A stretch of DNA of 64,000 nt from an uncultured Pontibacter sp. (GCF_947495565.1 NZ_CANLZM010000012.1:1-64000); one strand, 5' to 3'. Positions 27,687 to 37,212 are shown, numbered from the stretch's first letter. The notes: a model not told the origin generated them from the sequence alone. Program-made: numbers and translations.

Positions 27687-29063
27687 TCAGATTTCTATGT
27701 TATAGAGTTTCAGTTTGTTGTAAAGCGTTTTGCGGTCTATGTTAAGCAGGCGCGCCGCTTTGGACTTATTATACTTTACACGCTCCAGCATCGCCATAAT
27801 CATCTCCCGCTCATTCCGCTCATTTATACTTTTGAGATCTGTTTCCATAGGGTTGGAGGCGGCAGCATAAGACACGGACGCTTGCTGAAGCGGCGCAGGT
27901 GAGTAATGGGCAATCTCTCCCGGCAGTTCCTGCAGTGTCACGTAATCTGACTTCGACAACAGCACGGCACGTTTCACCACATTTTTGAGTTCACGCAGAT
28001 TACCGGGCCAAGTATACTTAAGCAGCGCTTCTTCTGCTTCCATGTCAAATTCCTCCACCTGCTTCTCTAGCTCATGGTTTGCCTGCTGCAGGAAGTGATT
28101 CGCGAACAGCAGCACATCTCCATCACGCTCGCGCAATGCCGGAATATTTATTTTAAACTCGTTGAGGCGGTGGTAGAGGTCTTCACGAAACTGCCCGTTG
28201 GCAACAGCCTGCACCAGGTCTTCATTGGTCGCGGCCAGAACCCGTACGTCTACATCCTGATCAGCGGTGCTGCCCAGTTTGCGCACTTTGCGTTCCTGAA
28301 GGGCACGCAGTAATTTTACCTGCACTTCGTAAGGCAGATTGCCAATCTCATCCAAGAAAAGCGTACCTCCTTCGGCAGCCTCAAACTGCCCTTCTTTATC
28401 TTTCAGAGCTCCTGTAAAGGCACCTTTTACATAGCCGAACAACTCGCTTCCTGCCAACTCTTTAGACAAGGCGCCGCAGTCTATGGCTATAAATGGCTTG
28501 TTATGGCGCTTGCTCTGATGGTGAATCATACGTGCCACATACTCTTTGCCTGTGCCGCTTTCGCCTTCCACTATAACAGACAAATTTGTCGGAGCCACCA
28601 GGCTGATGAACTCTTCTATTTTTTCGGCTTGCGGACTTTGCCCCCGTACAAACTCAATATTGCCTGCCTGGGCAGCAGCAGCTGTATCGGGTTTAGGCTC
28701 GGCTTTTTTGGCCAGTGCGTTCTGTATGACTAACAGTGTCTCATCAGGGTTGATGGGCTTGGTGATATATTCGAAAGCGCCCATTTTTATAGCTCTTACA
28801 GCTGTGCGAATGTCAGCATAAGTTGTCATTAATATAACAGGCACCTCCTGTGTTAGCACCCGTATCTGAGTCAGCAGTTCTAAGCCATCTTTATCGGGTA
28901 AGCGGAAATCTGTTAGAATGAGGTCGAAATCCTGCCCCTTGAGCAGGCGCAGCCCGTCGTTTGCAGTGTAAGCAGTGGCAACCTCATACTGTTGGCGCTG
29001 TAAAAAGCCCCTCAGCATCAGGCAAAAAGCCGGATCGTCATCAATCAGAAGTATCTTTGGCAT
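27687..29063 (-). CDS. sigma-54-dependent response regulator (NtrC family)
   Basis: 458 residues. The receiver has Asp52 (LTDFRLPD) and the D8-D9 acidic pocket, with Lys in YITKP. The AAA+ sigma-54 activation domain has Walker A GESGTGKE at 167-174, the sigma-54-contacting GAFTGA loop at 214-219, and GGTLFLDEIGNL as Walker B. A Fis-type helix-turn-helix closes the protein (NKSKAARLLNIDRKTLYNKL). All activator residues are intact, so it should drive RpoN promoters. No kinase gene is in its own operon; the convergent hybrid kinase is a candidate partner but ends in Hpt, so the link is speculative. Confidence 0.93.
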   Translation of the reverse strand: MPKILLIDDDPAFCLMLRGFLQRQQYEVATAYTANDGLRLLKGQDFDLILTDFRLPDKDGLELLTQIRVLTQEVPVILMTTYADIRTAVRAIKMGAFEYITKPINPDETLLVIQNALAKKAEPKPDTAAAAQAGNIEFVRGQSPQAEKIEEFISLVAPTNLSVIVEGESGTGKEYVARMIHHQSKRHNKPFIAIDCGALSKELAGSELFGYVKGAFTGALKDKEGQFEAAEGGTLFLDEIGNLPYEVQVKLLRALQERKVRKLGSTADQDVDVRVLAATNEDLVQAVANGQFREDLYHRLNEFKINIPALRERDGDVLLFANHFLQQANHELEKQVEEFDMEAEEALLKYTWPGNLRELKNVVKRAVLLSKSDYVTLQELPGEIAHYSPAPLQQASVSYAAASNPMETDLKSINERNEREMIMAMLERVKYNKSKAARLLNIDRKTLYNKLKLYNIEI

Positions 29064-29188
29064 AATGGATTCTACGTGTTACTAGCTGCCGGGTGAGTGC
29101 AGGAAGCTATTAAGTAACGATTTTTACCAGCGTTATGTTCTATCTGGCTCCGTTTCTGCCAATATAACTCCTTTTCTGAGTACATAAA

Positions 29189-29226
29189 ACAGAAGAGCCT
29201 CCGTCTTACAACGGAGGCTCTTCTGT
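29189..29226 (-). terminator. rho-independent terminator downstream of the small secreted protein genes
   Basis: A perfect 15-bp stem (ACAGAAGAGCCTCCG at 29189-29203 with 29212-29226) and an 8-nt loop, followed on the minus strand by TTTTATG. It lies 31 bp past the stop of the 109-residue gene. Confidence 0.85.
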
Positions 29227-29256
29227 AGATTATATATTAGGTGGGTGTGGTTTTTA

Positions 29257-29586
29257 CTAGCTTTCTATTTTTTTTCCAGTCTCGTCGAAGCGTACCACCA
29301 CCGGCTGCTCTTCGCCGTTAATAAATTGCACCTCATAGGCAACGGGAGCACCGTCTTCAGCTGACTGCACTTTGTGCACCTCGCCAAGAGTCCAGCCCTG
29401 ATATTCTTCGCTGGTTACAATGGCCTGCTTTACAGCATCCGGCAGTTCTTCCGGGGTTACTTTCTGCTTGCCTTGCGCCTGCTCCTGCTGTACAGGTTGC
29501 TGAGTGTTTTGAGGAGTTGTTTCTTGTGCTTGGGCTGTAAAGCCTGCTATCGCAAAAGCTATTGCTAATACACTTATCTTTTTCAT
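29257..29586 (-). CDS. small secreted protein, PepSY-like in character
   Basis: 109 residues with a clear signal peptide (MKKISVLAIAFAIAGFTAQAQ). A Gln-rich, low-complexity linker follows (TPQNTQQPVQQEQAQG). A compact 60-residue domain then begins EELPDAVKQAI, continues W.LGEVHKV and Y.VQFINGE, and ends VVRFDETGKKI. It is a paralogue of the next gene (29635-30012), sharing layout and the E-E-L-P ... V-K-Q-A and R-F-D-E-T-G-K motifs. The domain recalls periplasmic PepSY-like/DUF2874 folds, but I cannot assign it firmly. Function unknown. Confidence 0.75.
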   Translation of the reverse strand: MKKISVLAIAFAIAGFTAQAQETTPQNTQQPVQQEQAQGKQKVTPEELPDAVKQAIVTSEEYQGWTLGEVHKVQSAEDGAPVAYEVQFINGEEQPVVVRFDETGKKIES

Positions 29587-29634
29587 CGTAAATTAATTCA
29601 GTTTTTGAGATTGATTTAAGAACGGTGGCTAAGA

Positions 29635-30012
29635 TTACTCTTTAGCTTCACTTGCAGCTGCTGCTGCTTGCGCCACAGGCTTGCCTGTTTCGTCGAAACG
29701 AGCTACTGCCTGCTTCTGCTCTGCGTTCGTAAAGTAAATTTCGTAGGTTGCTTTAGCTTCAGCGCCGGCCGCAGCTTCTGGAGCTACTTTGTACACCTCG
29801 CTAACTTGCCAATCTTTCAGAGCCTCATTTTGCAAAGCCTGCTTCACACCTTCCGGAAGCTCCTCTTGTGTGATTTGCTGCTTGTTGGCATCCTGCATTT
29901 CCTCTGTTTGCGGCTGCTGGGTAGATGGGTTATTTTGTGTTTGTGCTGTTGCTTCAGTTGATATGAATCCGAATGCCGCGAAGGCAAACGCTAATACAGT
30001 TACTTTTTTCAT
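29635..30012 (-). CDS. small secreted protein, paralogue of the preceding gene
   Basis: 125 residues starting at the ATG at 30012 (MKKVTVLAFAFAAFGF); 24 upstream codons in the same frame do not look like protein. A signal peptide ends near TEATAQ. A Gln/Asn-rich linker follows, then EELPEGVKQAL, W.VSEVYKV, YEIYFTNAEQ and ARFDETGKPV, and an Ala-rich tail. The 48-bp gap to 29586 suggests one transcript ending at the terminator at 29189-29226. The pair looks like a tandem duplication. Function unknown. Confidence 0.75.
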   Translation of the reverse strand: MKKVTVLAFAFAAFGFISTEATAQTQNNPSTQQPQTEEMQDANKQQITQEELPEGVKQALQNEALKDWQVSEVYKVAPEAAAGAEAKATYEIYFTNAEQKQAVARFDETGKPVAQAAAAASEAKE

Positions 30013-30309
30013 GGTTAGTTCAGTTTTAGATAATCTGTTCTGCCAATCCCTTATGAGATAACTGTGCCAAAACCTAAACATCAATATAAATAACTGATTA
30101 TAAGTGAGTTATCGGCAATTAAATACTTGAGCCACAAATTTTATGTTTGCTGATAAGTTCTACAGTATGTAGAGTAGCACCTGCAGGCTGTATCATAACA
30201 AGGGCAGCAGCAGTATTACTTAAACTGCCACTTGCGCTCAAAGTATAAATCGAGAAGCAGATGCAGGAGCTTTGTCTGGCATTAGCCCGAAATTGACTAA
30301 ATTAGCCCC

Positions 30310-33153
30310 ATGAGTGAACCACGTAAGAAACTGTTTCTGCTAGACGCCCTAGCACTGATATACCGCGCGCACTTTGCCTTCAGCAAAAACCCGCGCATCA
30401 ACTCCAAAGGTATGAATACCGGCGCCGCCCTTGGCTTTACCAATACGCTGGTGGAGGTACTGCAAAAGGAAAAGCCTACGCACATTGGCGTAGCCTTCGA
30501 CTCGGCTGCCAAAACGTTCCGTCACGACAACTTTGCCGACTACAAAGCCAACCGCCAGGCACAGCCCGAAGATATCTCCATTGCCATACCTTACTGCAAA
30601 AAGATTGTAGAGGCCTTCAACATCCCGGTGCTGATTATGGATGGCTACGAAGCCGACGATATTATCGGGACCATGGCTCAGAAAGCTGAAAAGGCAGGCT
30701 TTGACGTGTACATGATGACCCCGGACAAAGACTATTGCCAATTGGTAACGGATCATATCTTCCTGTACAAACCCGCTTTTATGGGCAACGCCATTGATGT
30801 ATGGGACGTGCAGAAGGTGCTGGAAAAGTGGGAGATTGAGCGTGTGGAGCAGGTAATTGATATACTTGGCCTGCAGGGCGATGCCGTGGACAACATACCG
30901 GGCATACCGGGCATCGGCGAGAAAACAGCTAAAAGCCTGATAAAGCGTTTCGGCTCTGTAGAGAACCTGATTGCTAACTCCGACCAGCTTAAAGGCAAGC
31001 AAAAAGAGAACGTGGAGAATTTTGCGGAGCAGGGCATGATGTCAAAAGAGCTCGCCACTATCCATTGTAGTGTTCCGGTAACTTTTAGCGAAGAAGGTCT
31101 GCATTACGATGGCCCCAACGAGGAGCAAATAACCGAACTATTTGCAGAACTGGAGTTTCGGCAGCTGGCGCAGCGTGTGCTGGGCAAAAGCTTGGGAGAA
31201 GCCGCTGCACCTGTTGCCGCCAAAGGTGGCAGACGGGGCAAAGCCGCCGATAGCAACCAGACTTCACTCTTCGGGGCACCTGCTGCCGCGGCAGAGGCTG
31301 AGGAGGCAGAAGAGAGCGCACCGGCTACCATGCAACACATAAAAACTACGCTGCAGGATTACCACCTCATCAACACGCCCGAGCTGCGCCAAAACCTGAT
31401 CCAGTACCTGCTGAAGCAGGACGAGATTTCTTTTGATACAGAAACGACAAGTATAGATGCTATTACCGCCCGCCTGGTCGGCATGTCGTTTTGTTACCGC
31501 GCTGGCGAGGCCTACTATGTGCCGGTGCCGCATGATAACTTGGAAGAGACCCAAAGTATTCTTGATGAATTCAGGCCTGTGCTGGAGAATGCCAACATCG
31601 CTAAGATTGGGCAGAACATAAAGTATGATATACTTGTGCTGAAGAAGTATAAAGTAGAGGTAAAGGGGCCGATTTTCGACACCATGCTGGCACACTACCT
31701 GCTGGAGCCGGAAATGCGCCATAACATGGATGTACTGGCCGAAACCTACCTCAACTACAGCCCGGTGCCTATTACCGACCTGATCGGCCCGAAGGGCAAA
31801 AACCAGAAAACCATGGCCGACCTGGAGCCGGAACAGGTGAAAGATTATGCCTGCGAGGATGCCGACATCACGCTGCGCCTGAAATTATACTTTGAACCGC
31901 TGCTGCAGGAGCAAGGTCTCACAAAACTGTTCCGGGACATTGAGAACCCGCTGGTTCAGGTATTGGCTGATGTTGAAAACGAAGGTATAAGTATAGATTC
32001 TGATGCACTCGCCGATATTTCGCTGCAACTTGAGGCAGAGATAACAACGATGGAGAAGCGCATTTTTGAAATTGCCGGAGAGCAGTTTAACATTGGCTCG
32101 CCTAAGCAGCTTGGTGAAATTTTGTTTGACAAGTTGGAGCTGCATGGCAAATCAAAGATAAAAAAGACAAAGACCGGGCAGTATGCCACTGGCGAGGAAA
32201 TCCTGATTAAACTGGCTCCAGACCATGAGATTGTGCGCCTGATTCTGGACCACCGCCAGCTCACCAAGCTTAAATCTACTTACGTAGATGCGCTGCCGCA
32301 ACTGGTATGCGAGCTGGATGGCCGTGTGCATACTTCCTTCAACCAGGCTGTAACCGCTACCGGCCGCCTTAGCTCCACCAACCCTAACCTGCAGAACATC
32401 CCGATCCGGACGGAGCGCGGGCGCGAAATACGCAAGGCTTTTGTGGCCCGCGACAGCAAGCACCAGATCATCTCTGCCGACTACTCGCAGATTGAGCTGC
32501 GCATTATGGCTGATTTCAGCGGCGACCCTACCATGAAAGAAGCTTTTAAAAACGGGTTGGATATTCACGCCTCTACCGCCAGCAAGGTGTTCCACGTGCC
32601 ACTGGAGCAGGTAGACAGCGAAATGCGCCGCAAGGCAAAAACGGTAAACTTCGGTATCATCTACGGCATTTCTGCTTTCGGTTTGGCCGAACGCCTGGGC
32701 ATACCGCGCCGTGAGGCTGCGGAAATTATTGAAGCATATTTTGAGCAGTTTCCGGCCGTAAAGGAGTACATGGACAGCACTATAGAGAAAGCGCGTGACC
32801 TGGAGTATGCCGAAACGCTGCTGCACCGCCGCCGTTACCTGCGCGACATAAACTCACGCAACCAAACCATCCGTGCCTTTGCCGAGCGCAACGCCATCAA
32901 CGCGCCTATACAGGGCACAGCCGCAGATATCATTAAGATCGCGATGATCAACATCCATGATTACCTGCGCCAGGAGAAGCTCAAAACCCGCATGATTCTG
33001 CAGGTGCATGACGAACTTCTGTTTGATGTCCCGAAAGAAGAAATAGAGATTGTGACGCCGAAAATTGTAGAACTGATGACCAACGCCCTACCACTCAGCG
33101 TACCTATGGAAATTGGCCTTGGCGTAGGAGACAACTGGCTGGAAGCGCACTAA
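30310..33153 (+). CDS. polA: DNA polymerase I
   Basis: 947 residues, the usual size. The 5'-nuclease domain covers about 1-295 (DALALIYRAHFAF, YEADDIIGTMA, TPDKDYCQL, GIPGIGEKTA). The proofreading 3'-5' exonuclease domain (about 345-530) keeps D376-x-E378, IGQNIKYD and YACEDAD, so it should be active, unlike in some family A enzymes. The polymerase domain follows with motif A at D724 (DYSQIELR), motif B RRKAKTVNFGIIYG and motif C VHDE at 899-902. It replaces Okazaki primers and fills repair gaps. A low-complexity Ala/Glu linker near residues 298-340 joins the first two domains. Single gene, followed by a strong terminator. Confidence 0.98.
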   Translation: MSEPRKKLFLLDALALIYRAHFAFSKNPRINSKGMNTGAALGFTNTLVEVLQKEKPTHIGVAFDSAAKTFRHDNFADYKANRQAQPEDISIAIPYCKKIVEAFNIPVLIMDGYEADDIIGTMAQKAEKAGFDVYMMTPDKDYCQLVTDHIFLYKPAFMGNAIDVWDVQKVLEKWEIERVEQVIDILGLQGDAVDNIPGIPGIGEKTAKSLIKRFGSVENLIANSDQLKGKQKENVENFAEQGMMSKELATIHCSVPVTFSEEGLHYDGPNEEQITELFAELEFRQLAQRVLGKSLGEAAAPVAAKGGRRGKAADSNQTSLFGAPAAAAEAEEAEESAPATMQHIKTTLQDYHLINTPELRQNLIQYLLKQDEISFDTETTSIDAITARLVGMSFCYRAGEAYYVPVPHDNLEETQSILDEFRPVLENANIAKIGQNIKYDILVLKKYKVEVKGPIFDTMLAHYLLEPEMRHNMDVLAETYLNYSPVPITDLIGPKGKNQKTMADLEPEQVKDYACEDADITLRLKLYFEPLLQEQGLTKLFRDIENPLVQVLADVENEGISIDSDALADISLQLEAEITTMEKRIFEIAGEQFNIGSPKQLGEILFDKLELHGKSKIKKTKTGQYATGEEILIKLAPDHEIVRLILDHRQLTKLKSTYVDALPQLVCELDGRVHTSFNQAVTATGRLSSTNPNLQNIPIRTERGREIRKAFVARDSKHQIISADYSQIELRIMADFSGDPTMKEAFKNGLDIHASTASKVFHVPLEQVDSEMRRKAKTVNFGIIYGISAFGLAERLGIPRREAAEIIEAYFEQFPAVKEYMDSTIEKARDLEYAETLLHRRRYLRDINSRNQTIRAFAERNAINAPIQGTAADIIKIAMINIHDYLRQEKLKTRMILQVHDELLFDVPKEEIEIVTPKIVELMTNALPLSVPMEIGLGVGDNWLEAH

Positions 33154-33160
33154 GATCAGT

Positions 33161-33240
33161 ATTTACAGGATTCTGAAAGTATAAAAGTATAGAGAAGCAT
33201 ACTTACTAAAGTGTAGCTATTTACATCCTGTAAATCCTGA
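33161..33240. repeat. inverted pair of a short interspersed repeat (ATCCTGTAAATCCTGA)
   Basis: The 16-mer ATCCTGTAAATCCTGA is at 33225-33240. A diverged inverted copy (ATTTACAGGATTCTGA) is at 33161-33176. The identical 16-mer recurs at 53996-54011. Both sites lie just past the 3' end of a gene. Confidence 0.6.
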
Positions 33241-33251
33241 TATAGGTAAAC

Positions 33252-33283
33252 AAAAAAGCACCTCTTGTGGGAGGTGCTTTTTT
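33252..33283. terminator. bidirectional rho-independent terminator (polA / SGNH hydrolase)
   Basis: A perfect 13-bp stem AAAAAAGCACCTC / GAGGTGCTTTTTT with a 6-nt loop. The A and T runs allow termination on both strands between the convergent polA and hydrolase genes. Confidence 0.92.
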
Positions 33284-33304
33284 GTTGTTATTTATACTTA
33301 AGTA

Positions 33305-34720
33305 TTACGGCAGCAGCACAGCTCTGTACTGCGTTTCGTCTACTAAAGGCACATTAGAGTTATACTTCGCGTTAATCGCTTTTATTATCTCGTTTGTTGC
33401 TATTGCATAGCCTCTAGGCGTAAGGTGCACACCATCCAAAGAGAACAGGTTACCAGTGATGAAGGCAGGAGAATAAGAAACTCCGGCTTGTGAGAACCCG
33501 CCTAAGATGCTGTTAAAGTATGCGTTCGCATCCCACAGGGCAAGGCCTCTAGCTTGAGCCTGCGCTTTAATAATGTTGTTAAACGCAGTTGTTGCAGATT
33601 TAACATTGTTCACTTCTGTTACATCCAGTAACAAGGCGCTTGGGATCGGGTTGCCAACTGAAACTCCGAAAGCACTTGTTGTGTCAATGCCGTAATTTGC
33701 CAAAAGGCCTGCCAAAGTAAGTCTAACAACAATCGGATCTTGGCTTGCGCTTGCCTGGCGTGCCAGATCTCTCCAGTACTTGCCTGTAGGCTGGCCAAGC
33801 AGTGGGGCATAAGCAGCAGCAGTTAAAGGGAAGTATACGCCACCCTGCGCTGCGTTAATCTGAGCGGTTCCTAACTGTACACGCGTATTGCCGGCGCCTG
33901 TAAGAGCAACAAAGCCCGGTGCACCCGCAGCTGTTAACGCCTGCTTAACAGATGGTCCTACTGTAGTGAAAAACGGAATAGCAGTAACATCCGGTACAGT
34001 AACCAAAACACCTTCTTTCCCTTCACCATCCAGAGCACTTACCAATGCTGAGAAATTCTGATCAAACTTATCAACCGGAGTTATAACTCTGTCTAGGAAA
34101 GCACCGCCGGAAGTAGCATAGCCAAGCACGTCGTTCTCAGCCATCCAGATGCTGAAGAAAGTATGATCTGCCGCCTGGGCCTGGGCCTGTACATATTGTA
34201 GGTATGTTTGACCTGGATTGTCTGTCAAGCGCTCAAAAAACGGATTCCCCTGCGTACTTCCGTAACCAGCAGTTTGTACATCAGCTGTCTTGATACCTGG
34301 TATAGCCAGGTTATTTATGTTCTCTGTATACTTGGTGTACAGCGTTGGGTTCTGGCTGCGGATAGCCAGTTCGCTTGTTACGTTGGCAGTAACAGGGGAG
34401 CCCTGTGCTGTAAAGCCAGTTAATCTTAGATAGCCGGAGCCGTTTCTCTGAGCTTCAGTAAACAGCGGTTGTGTAAACTCACCGCCACCTACTTCCTGAA
34501 ACTGTTGTGCCAGCAAAGCAGGAACAGAGCTTAACTGCCCTTCACGGTATAAGCCACCGTCGGCGTAACCTGCGCTTAGCGAGTTACCTACGGCAATGTA
34601 AGATGAGAAATCTGCCTCGCCCGAATTAGCGCTGGGTGCGTCAATTTCAGGGTCGCAGCTGGTAAGAAGCAAACCAGCAGAAAGCGCTAGCAGGCTGGAT
34701 TTATAAAGAAACTTTTTCAT
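33305..34720 (-). CDS. SGNH/GDSL-type hydrolase lipoprotein
   Basis: 471 residues. The signal peptide ends at a lipobox, LLTSC22, so it is a lipoprotein. Block I is VGNSLSAGY with Ser47 as nucleophile (GNS instead of GDS). A block III-like WMAENDVLGY lies mid-protein. The catalytic pair D429-x-x-H432 is in DGVHLTPRGYAIATNEI. It should hydrolyse ester lipids or acyl groups at the outer membrane. It starts 15 bp after the FadL-like gene on the same strand. This pairing suggests release of fatty acids and their uptake through the porin. Confidence 0.87.
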   Translation of the reverse strand: MKKFLYKSSLLALSAGLLLTSCDPEIDAPSANSGEADFSSYIAVGNSLSAGYADGGLYREGQLSSVPALLAQQFQEVGGGEFTQPLFTEAQRNGSGYLRLTGFTAQGSPVTANVTSELAIRSQNPTLYTKYTENINNLAIPGIKTADVQTAGYGSTQGNPFFERLTDNPGQTYLQYVQAQAQAADHTFFSIWMAENDVLGYATSGGAFLDRVITPVDKFDQNFSALVSALDGEGKEGVLVTVPDVTAIPFFTTVGPSVKQALTAAGAPGFVALTGAGNTRVQLGTAQINAAQGGVYFPLTAAAYAPLLGQPTGKYWRDLARQASASQDPIVVRLTLAGLLANYGIDTTSAFGVSVGNPIPSALLLDVTEVNNVKSATTAFNNIIKAQAQARGLALWDANAYFNSILGGFSQAGVSYSPAFITGNLFSLDGVHLTPRGYAIATNEIIKAINAKYNSNVPLVDETQYRAVLLP

Positions 34721-34735
34721 GACTATTTCGGCAAA

Positions 34736-35974
34736 TTAAAATTTGAAATTGACACCTAAACCAGGTATGTAAGCTGTTGCTTTAAAAGTACCCGGTACAC
34801 CGTTAGACTTATCAGCAGTGTCGGTTCTTTCTTTTTTGTTGATATACAGGAAAGAGGCATCCACGCTGATCATGTCGGAGAAGGAATAGCCAAGGCCAAC
34901 AGACAAACCGCGCGAGTCAGCGTCCGGTGTTTCAGGAGTAAGATACCCATCCGACACAGGAGATTGGTCATAATAGGCACCTGCACGGAGAGCAAGCGCA
35001 TCGTTAACCATATACTCACCACCGATGCGGTAAATCATGGCATCATCGTAGTTTCTGCCACTCTCTGACACAGTGCTACCACCAACTGGCTGGCTGAAAT
35101 CGAAGCGCAGGCTCTCGTAAGCGCTCCACTGCACACGGCTCACGTCCACTGCTAAGGTAAGCTGCTCGCTTGGCTTAAAGCCGATACCCAGGCTCAGGGT
35201 AGATGGCATTGGCAGTTCTGCTGTAAAGGTAGTACCCTCGGGGAAGTTTCCTCTGGCTGCATCAGGAATGTTCTCGAATGTAACGTCTCCGTCTTCCACT
35301 TTCAGGTCTACTTTTGAGCGGTAGTTTACACCGATAGAAAGTTGTTCAGTTGGCTGAAAGAATACGCCCGCATTAAAGCCAAAAGCAGTGTTGGCACCGC
35401 CATCAAGTTCAATTCTACCTTCCGGCGACCCCTGCTTCTGTACTGGCAGTACGCGCTGCAGGTTTACACCACCTGTAGCCACCACAAAACCAACACCTAC
35501 ACCAATTTTATCTGTAATCTGGTAACTCACTGTAGGTTGGAAATAGATAGCCTGCAGGTCAATTTCGCTTAGGCCATACTTTCCTCTCCAATTATCACCC
35601 CATCTAACTCCGCTACCAAACGGCGTATAAACTCCCAAGCCTACTTTAAGCTTCTCATTAATGCCGTACACGCCATACACCTGGAACGGAGTACCAAAAT
35701 CATTATCCGCCTCAGCAGTTGTGTTTGTAGGCTCTGGTGCGCGGTAAGCAATATGAGAGCTGATTGCACTGGCGCCAATAGTCACTCCGTTTTCACGAAG
35801 GAAGCTCATGGCACCCGGGTTAAAGAAGATGCTGGAAGTACCTGTTTGGATACCAGTACCTGTATGGCCCATACCTATCTGCCGCTGGCTGGCCAGGTTT
35901 ACCTGGTAACCTCCGGCCATAGCCGACGCTGAAAGGAGCGTGCCACCTAGTAAGGCTAGAATTCTGCTTTTCAT
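34736..35974 (-). CDS. FadL/OmpP1/TodX-family outer-membrane transporter
   Basis: 412 residues with a signal peptide (ending AMAGG). The family N-terminus is the hatch-type segment YQVNLASQRQIGMGHTGTG ... SSIFFNPGAMSFL. FadL-like strand motifs follow (GLGVYTPFGSGVRWGDNWRGKYG, LSLGIGFKPSEQLTLAVDVSRVQW). Its C-terminus GLGVNFKF ends in Phe, as outer-membrane barrels do. It takes up hydrophobic compounds such as long-chain fatty acids. First gene of the two-gene operon, with a good promoter at 36016-36046. Confidence 0.92.
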   Translation of the reverse strand: MKSRILALLGGTLLSASAMAGGYQVNLASQRQIGMGHTGTGIQTGTSSIFFNPGAMSFLRENGVTIGASAISSHIAYRAPEPTNTTAEADNDFGTPFQVYGVYGINEKLKVGLGVYTPFGSGVRWGDNWRGKYGLSEIDLQAIYFQPTVSYQITDKIGVGVGFVVATGGVNLQRVLPVQKQGSPEGRIELDGGANTAFGFNAGVFFQPTEQLSIGVNYRSKVDLKVEDGDVTFENIPDAARGNFPEGTTFTAELPMPSTLSLGIGFKPSEQLTLAVDVSRVQWSAYESLRFDFSQPVGGSTVSESGRNYDDAMIYRIGGEYMVNDALALRAGAYYDQSPVSDGYLTPETPDADSRGLSVGLGYSFSDMISVDASFLYINKKERTDTADKSNGVPGTFKATAYIPGLGVNFKF

Positions 35975-36311
35975 AAAGTCTAATTTATTTAATGTAGGGT
36001 GATAATTGCTCTAAACAAATATATGCTTATTCCACCGCCTCACAATGTTTTTTCAAATATTTTTCAAAATGAGTCGAAAAACAAGTATAAAGCTGATCTG
36101 TTTTAGCTTCAAGGCTTTTGAGGCTCTGTTTTAGTCAGATTTTAGTGTGCGGTTGAGTCATCGGTTTTTAGAAGAAGGTGTACAACTGCGCCCGCGCATA
36201 TATCATTTCAGAACTAATGAGGCAACGGTAAAGTATAACTTTATCCTATCTGAGGGGCTATCTTATTCGCCTGGCTTGCGTTATAAAACTCCTGAAACTG
36301 AAGTTAACAAC
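35975..36311. other. divergent intergenic region
   Basis: 337 bases between the FadL-like gene (-) and the oxidoreductase (+). It holds the FadL promoter at 36016-36046. A GTG-started in-frame extension of the oxidoreductase (from 36147) is not protein-like. No terminator or RNA gene seen. Confidence 0.5.
36016..36046 (-). promoter_or_regulatory. Bacteroidota-type sigma-A promoter of the FadL/SGNH operon
   Basis: On the minus strand ATTG at -33 is followed by a 19-nt spacer and TATATTTG, a perfect TAnnTTTG -7 box, about 42 bp upstream of the FadL ATG. Confidence 0.7.
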
Positions 36312-37205
36312 ATGTACGATGTAATAATAATAGGCGGGGGACCGGCCGGTTTAAATGCAGCCATGCTATTAGGCCGTTCCCGCCGAAAAGTAATAGTGTT
36401 TGACAGCGGCAAACCAAGAAACCGTTGGGCTAACAATATGAATGGCTTCCTGACCAGCGATGGCATGAATCCACGCGAGTTTATACAGAAAGGCCGCGCC
36501 GAGTTAGATAAGTATGGCGTAGAGCTTAACAACATGGTGATAAAAACAGCCACTTATACTAAAGGCGAGTTTGTTGTTAACGATGAAGCTGGCAAAGTAT
36601 ACCGCTCCCGAAAACTGCTGCTGGCCACCGGCCTGAAAGATAACCTGCCGGAGCTGGACGGACTTGAAGAACTGTACGGCAAAAGCATACACCACTGCCC
36701 CTACTGCGATGGATGGGAGAGCCGCGATAAAGCTATTGCCGTTTACGGGCCGGAACGCGGAGGCATTGGCCAGGCGCTTGCCATGAAAAACTGGAGCGAC
36801 GATGTAACGCTTTACACCGACGGCACCGACAGCCTGCGCCATGAAGATCTGGAGCTACTGGAGCGCAATGGCGTAAAGGTACAGAAAGAGAAAATTACAC
36901 GCCTGGAAGGTGAAGGCGGTATGCTGCAGCACATCGTGCTTTACAGTGGGGAGAAGCGCCCGCAGCAGGCCATGTTTTTCTCGCTGGGCACTCAGCAGCA
37001 GTCAGACCTGGGAGAGCAACTGGGTTGTGAGTTTACGAGCAAAGGCGTAATCAGAACTAAAAAGCTGCAGCACTCCAACATTCCGGGCCTCTTTGTAGCC
37101 GGCGACGCCGCCCGTGATATGCAAATGGTAATAGTGGCTGCCGCCGAAGGAGCTAAAGCCGGTGTGGCTATAAATATGGAGCTGCAGCAGGAGGATAGAA
37201 AGTAA
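36312..37205 (+). CDS. NAD(P)/FAD-dependent oxidoreductase, thioredoxin-reductase-like
   Basis: 297 residues from the ATG at 36312, which places the FAD-binding GGGPAG at residues 8-13. The redox motif is C129-P-Y-C132 (HHCPYCDGWE), as in thioredoxin-reductase-like flavoproteins of the class II pyridine nucleotide-disulphide family. A C-terminal FAD motif is FVAGDAARDMQMVIVAAAEGAKAG. Upstream in-frame codons to 36147 are unlike protein and out of register with the family. The CPYC signature matches thioredoxin-reductase homologues whose partner is not thioredoxin, so the electron acceptor is uncertain. No thioredoxin gene is nearby. Confidence 0.88.
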   Translation: MYDVIIIGGGPAGLNAAMLLGRSRRKVIVFDSGKPRNRWANNMNGFLTSDGMNPREFIQKGRAELDKYGVELNNMVIKTATYTKGEFVVNDEAGKVYRSRKLLLATGLKDNLPELDGLEELYGKSIHHCPYCDGWESRDKAIAVYGPERGGIGQALAMKNWSDDVTLYTDGTDSLRHEDLELLERNGVKVQKEKITRLEGEGGMLQHIVLYSGEKRPQQAMFFSLGTQQQSDLGEQLGCEFTSKGVIRTKKLQHSNIPGLFVAGDAARDMQMVIVAAAEGAKAGVAINMELQQEDRK

Positions 37206-37212
37206 AATATTA

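Noticed and set aside
36147-36311. N-terminal extension of the thioredoxin-reductase-like protein
   Set aside because: The FAD-binding motif belongs at the extreme N-terminus, and the extension has a GTG start and a random composition.
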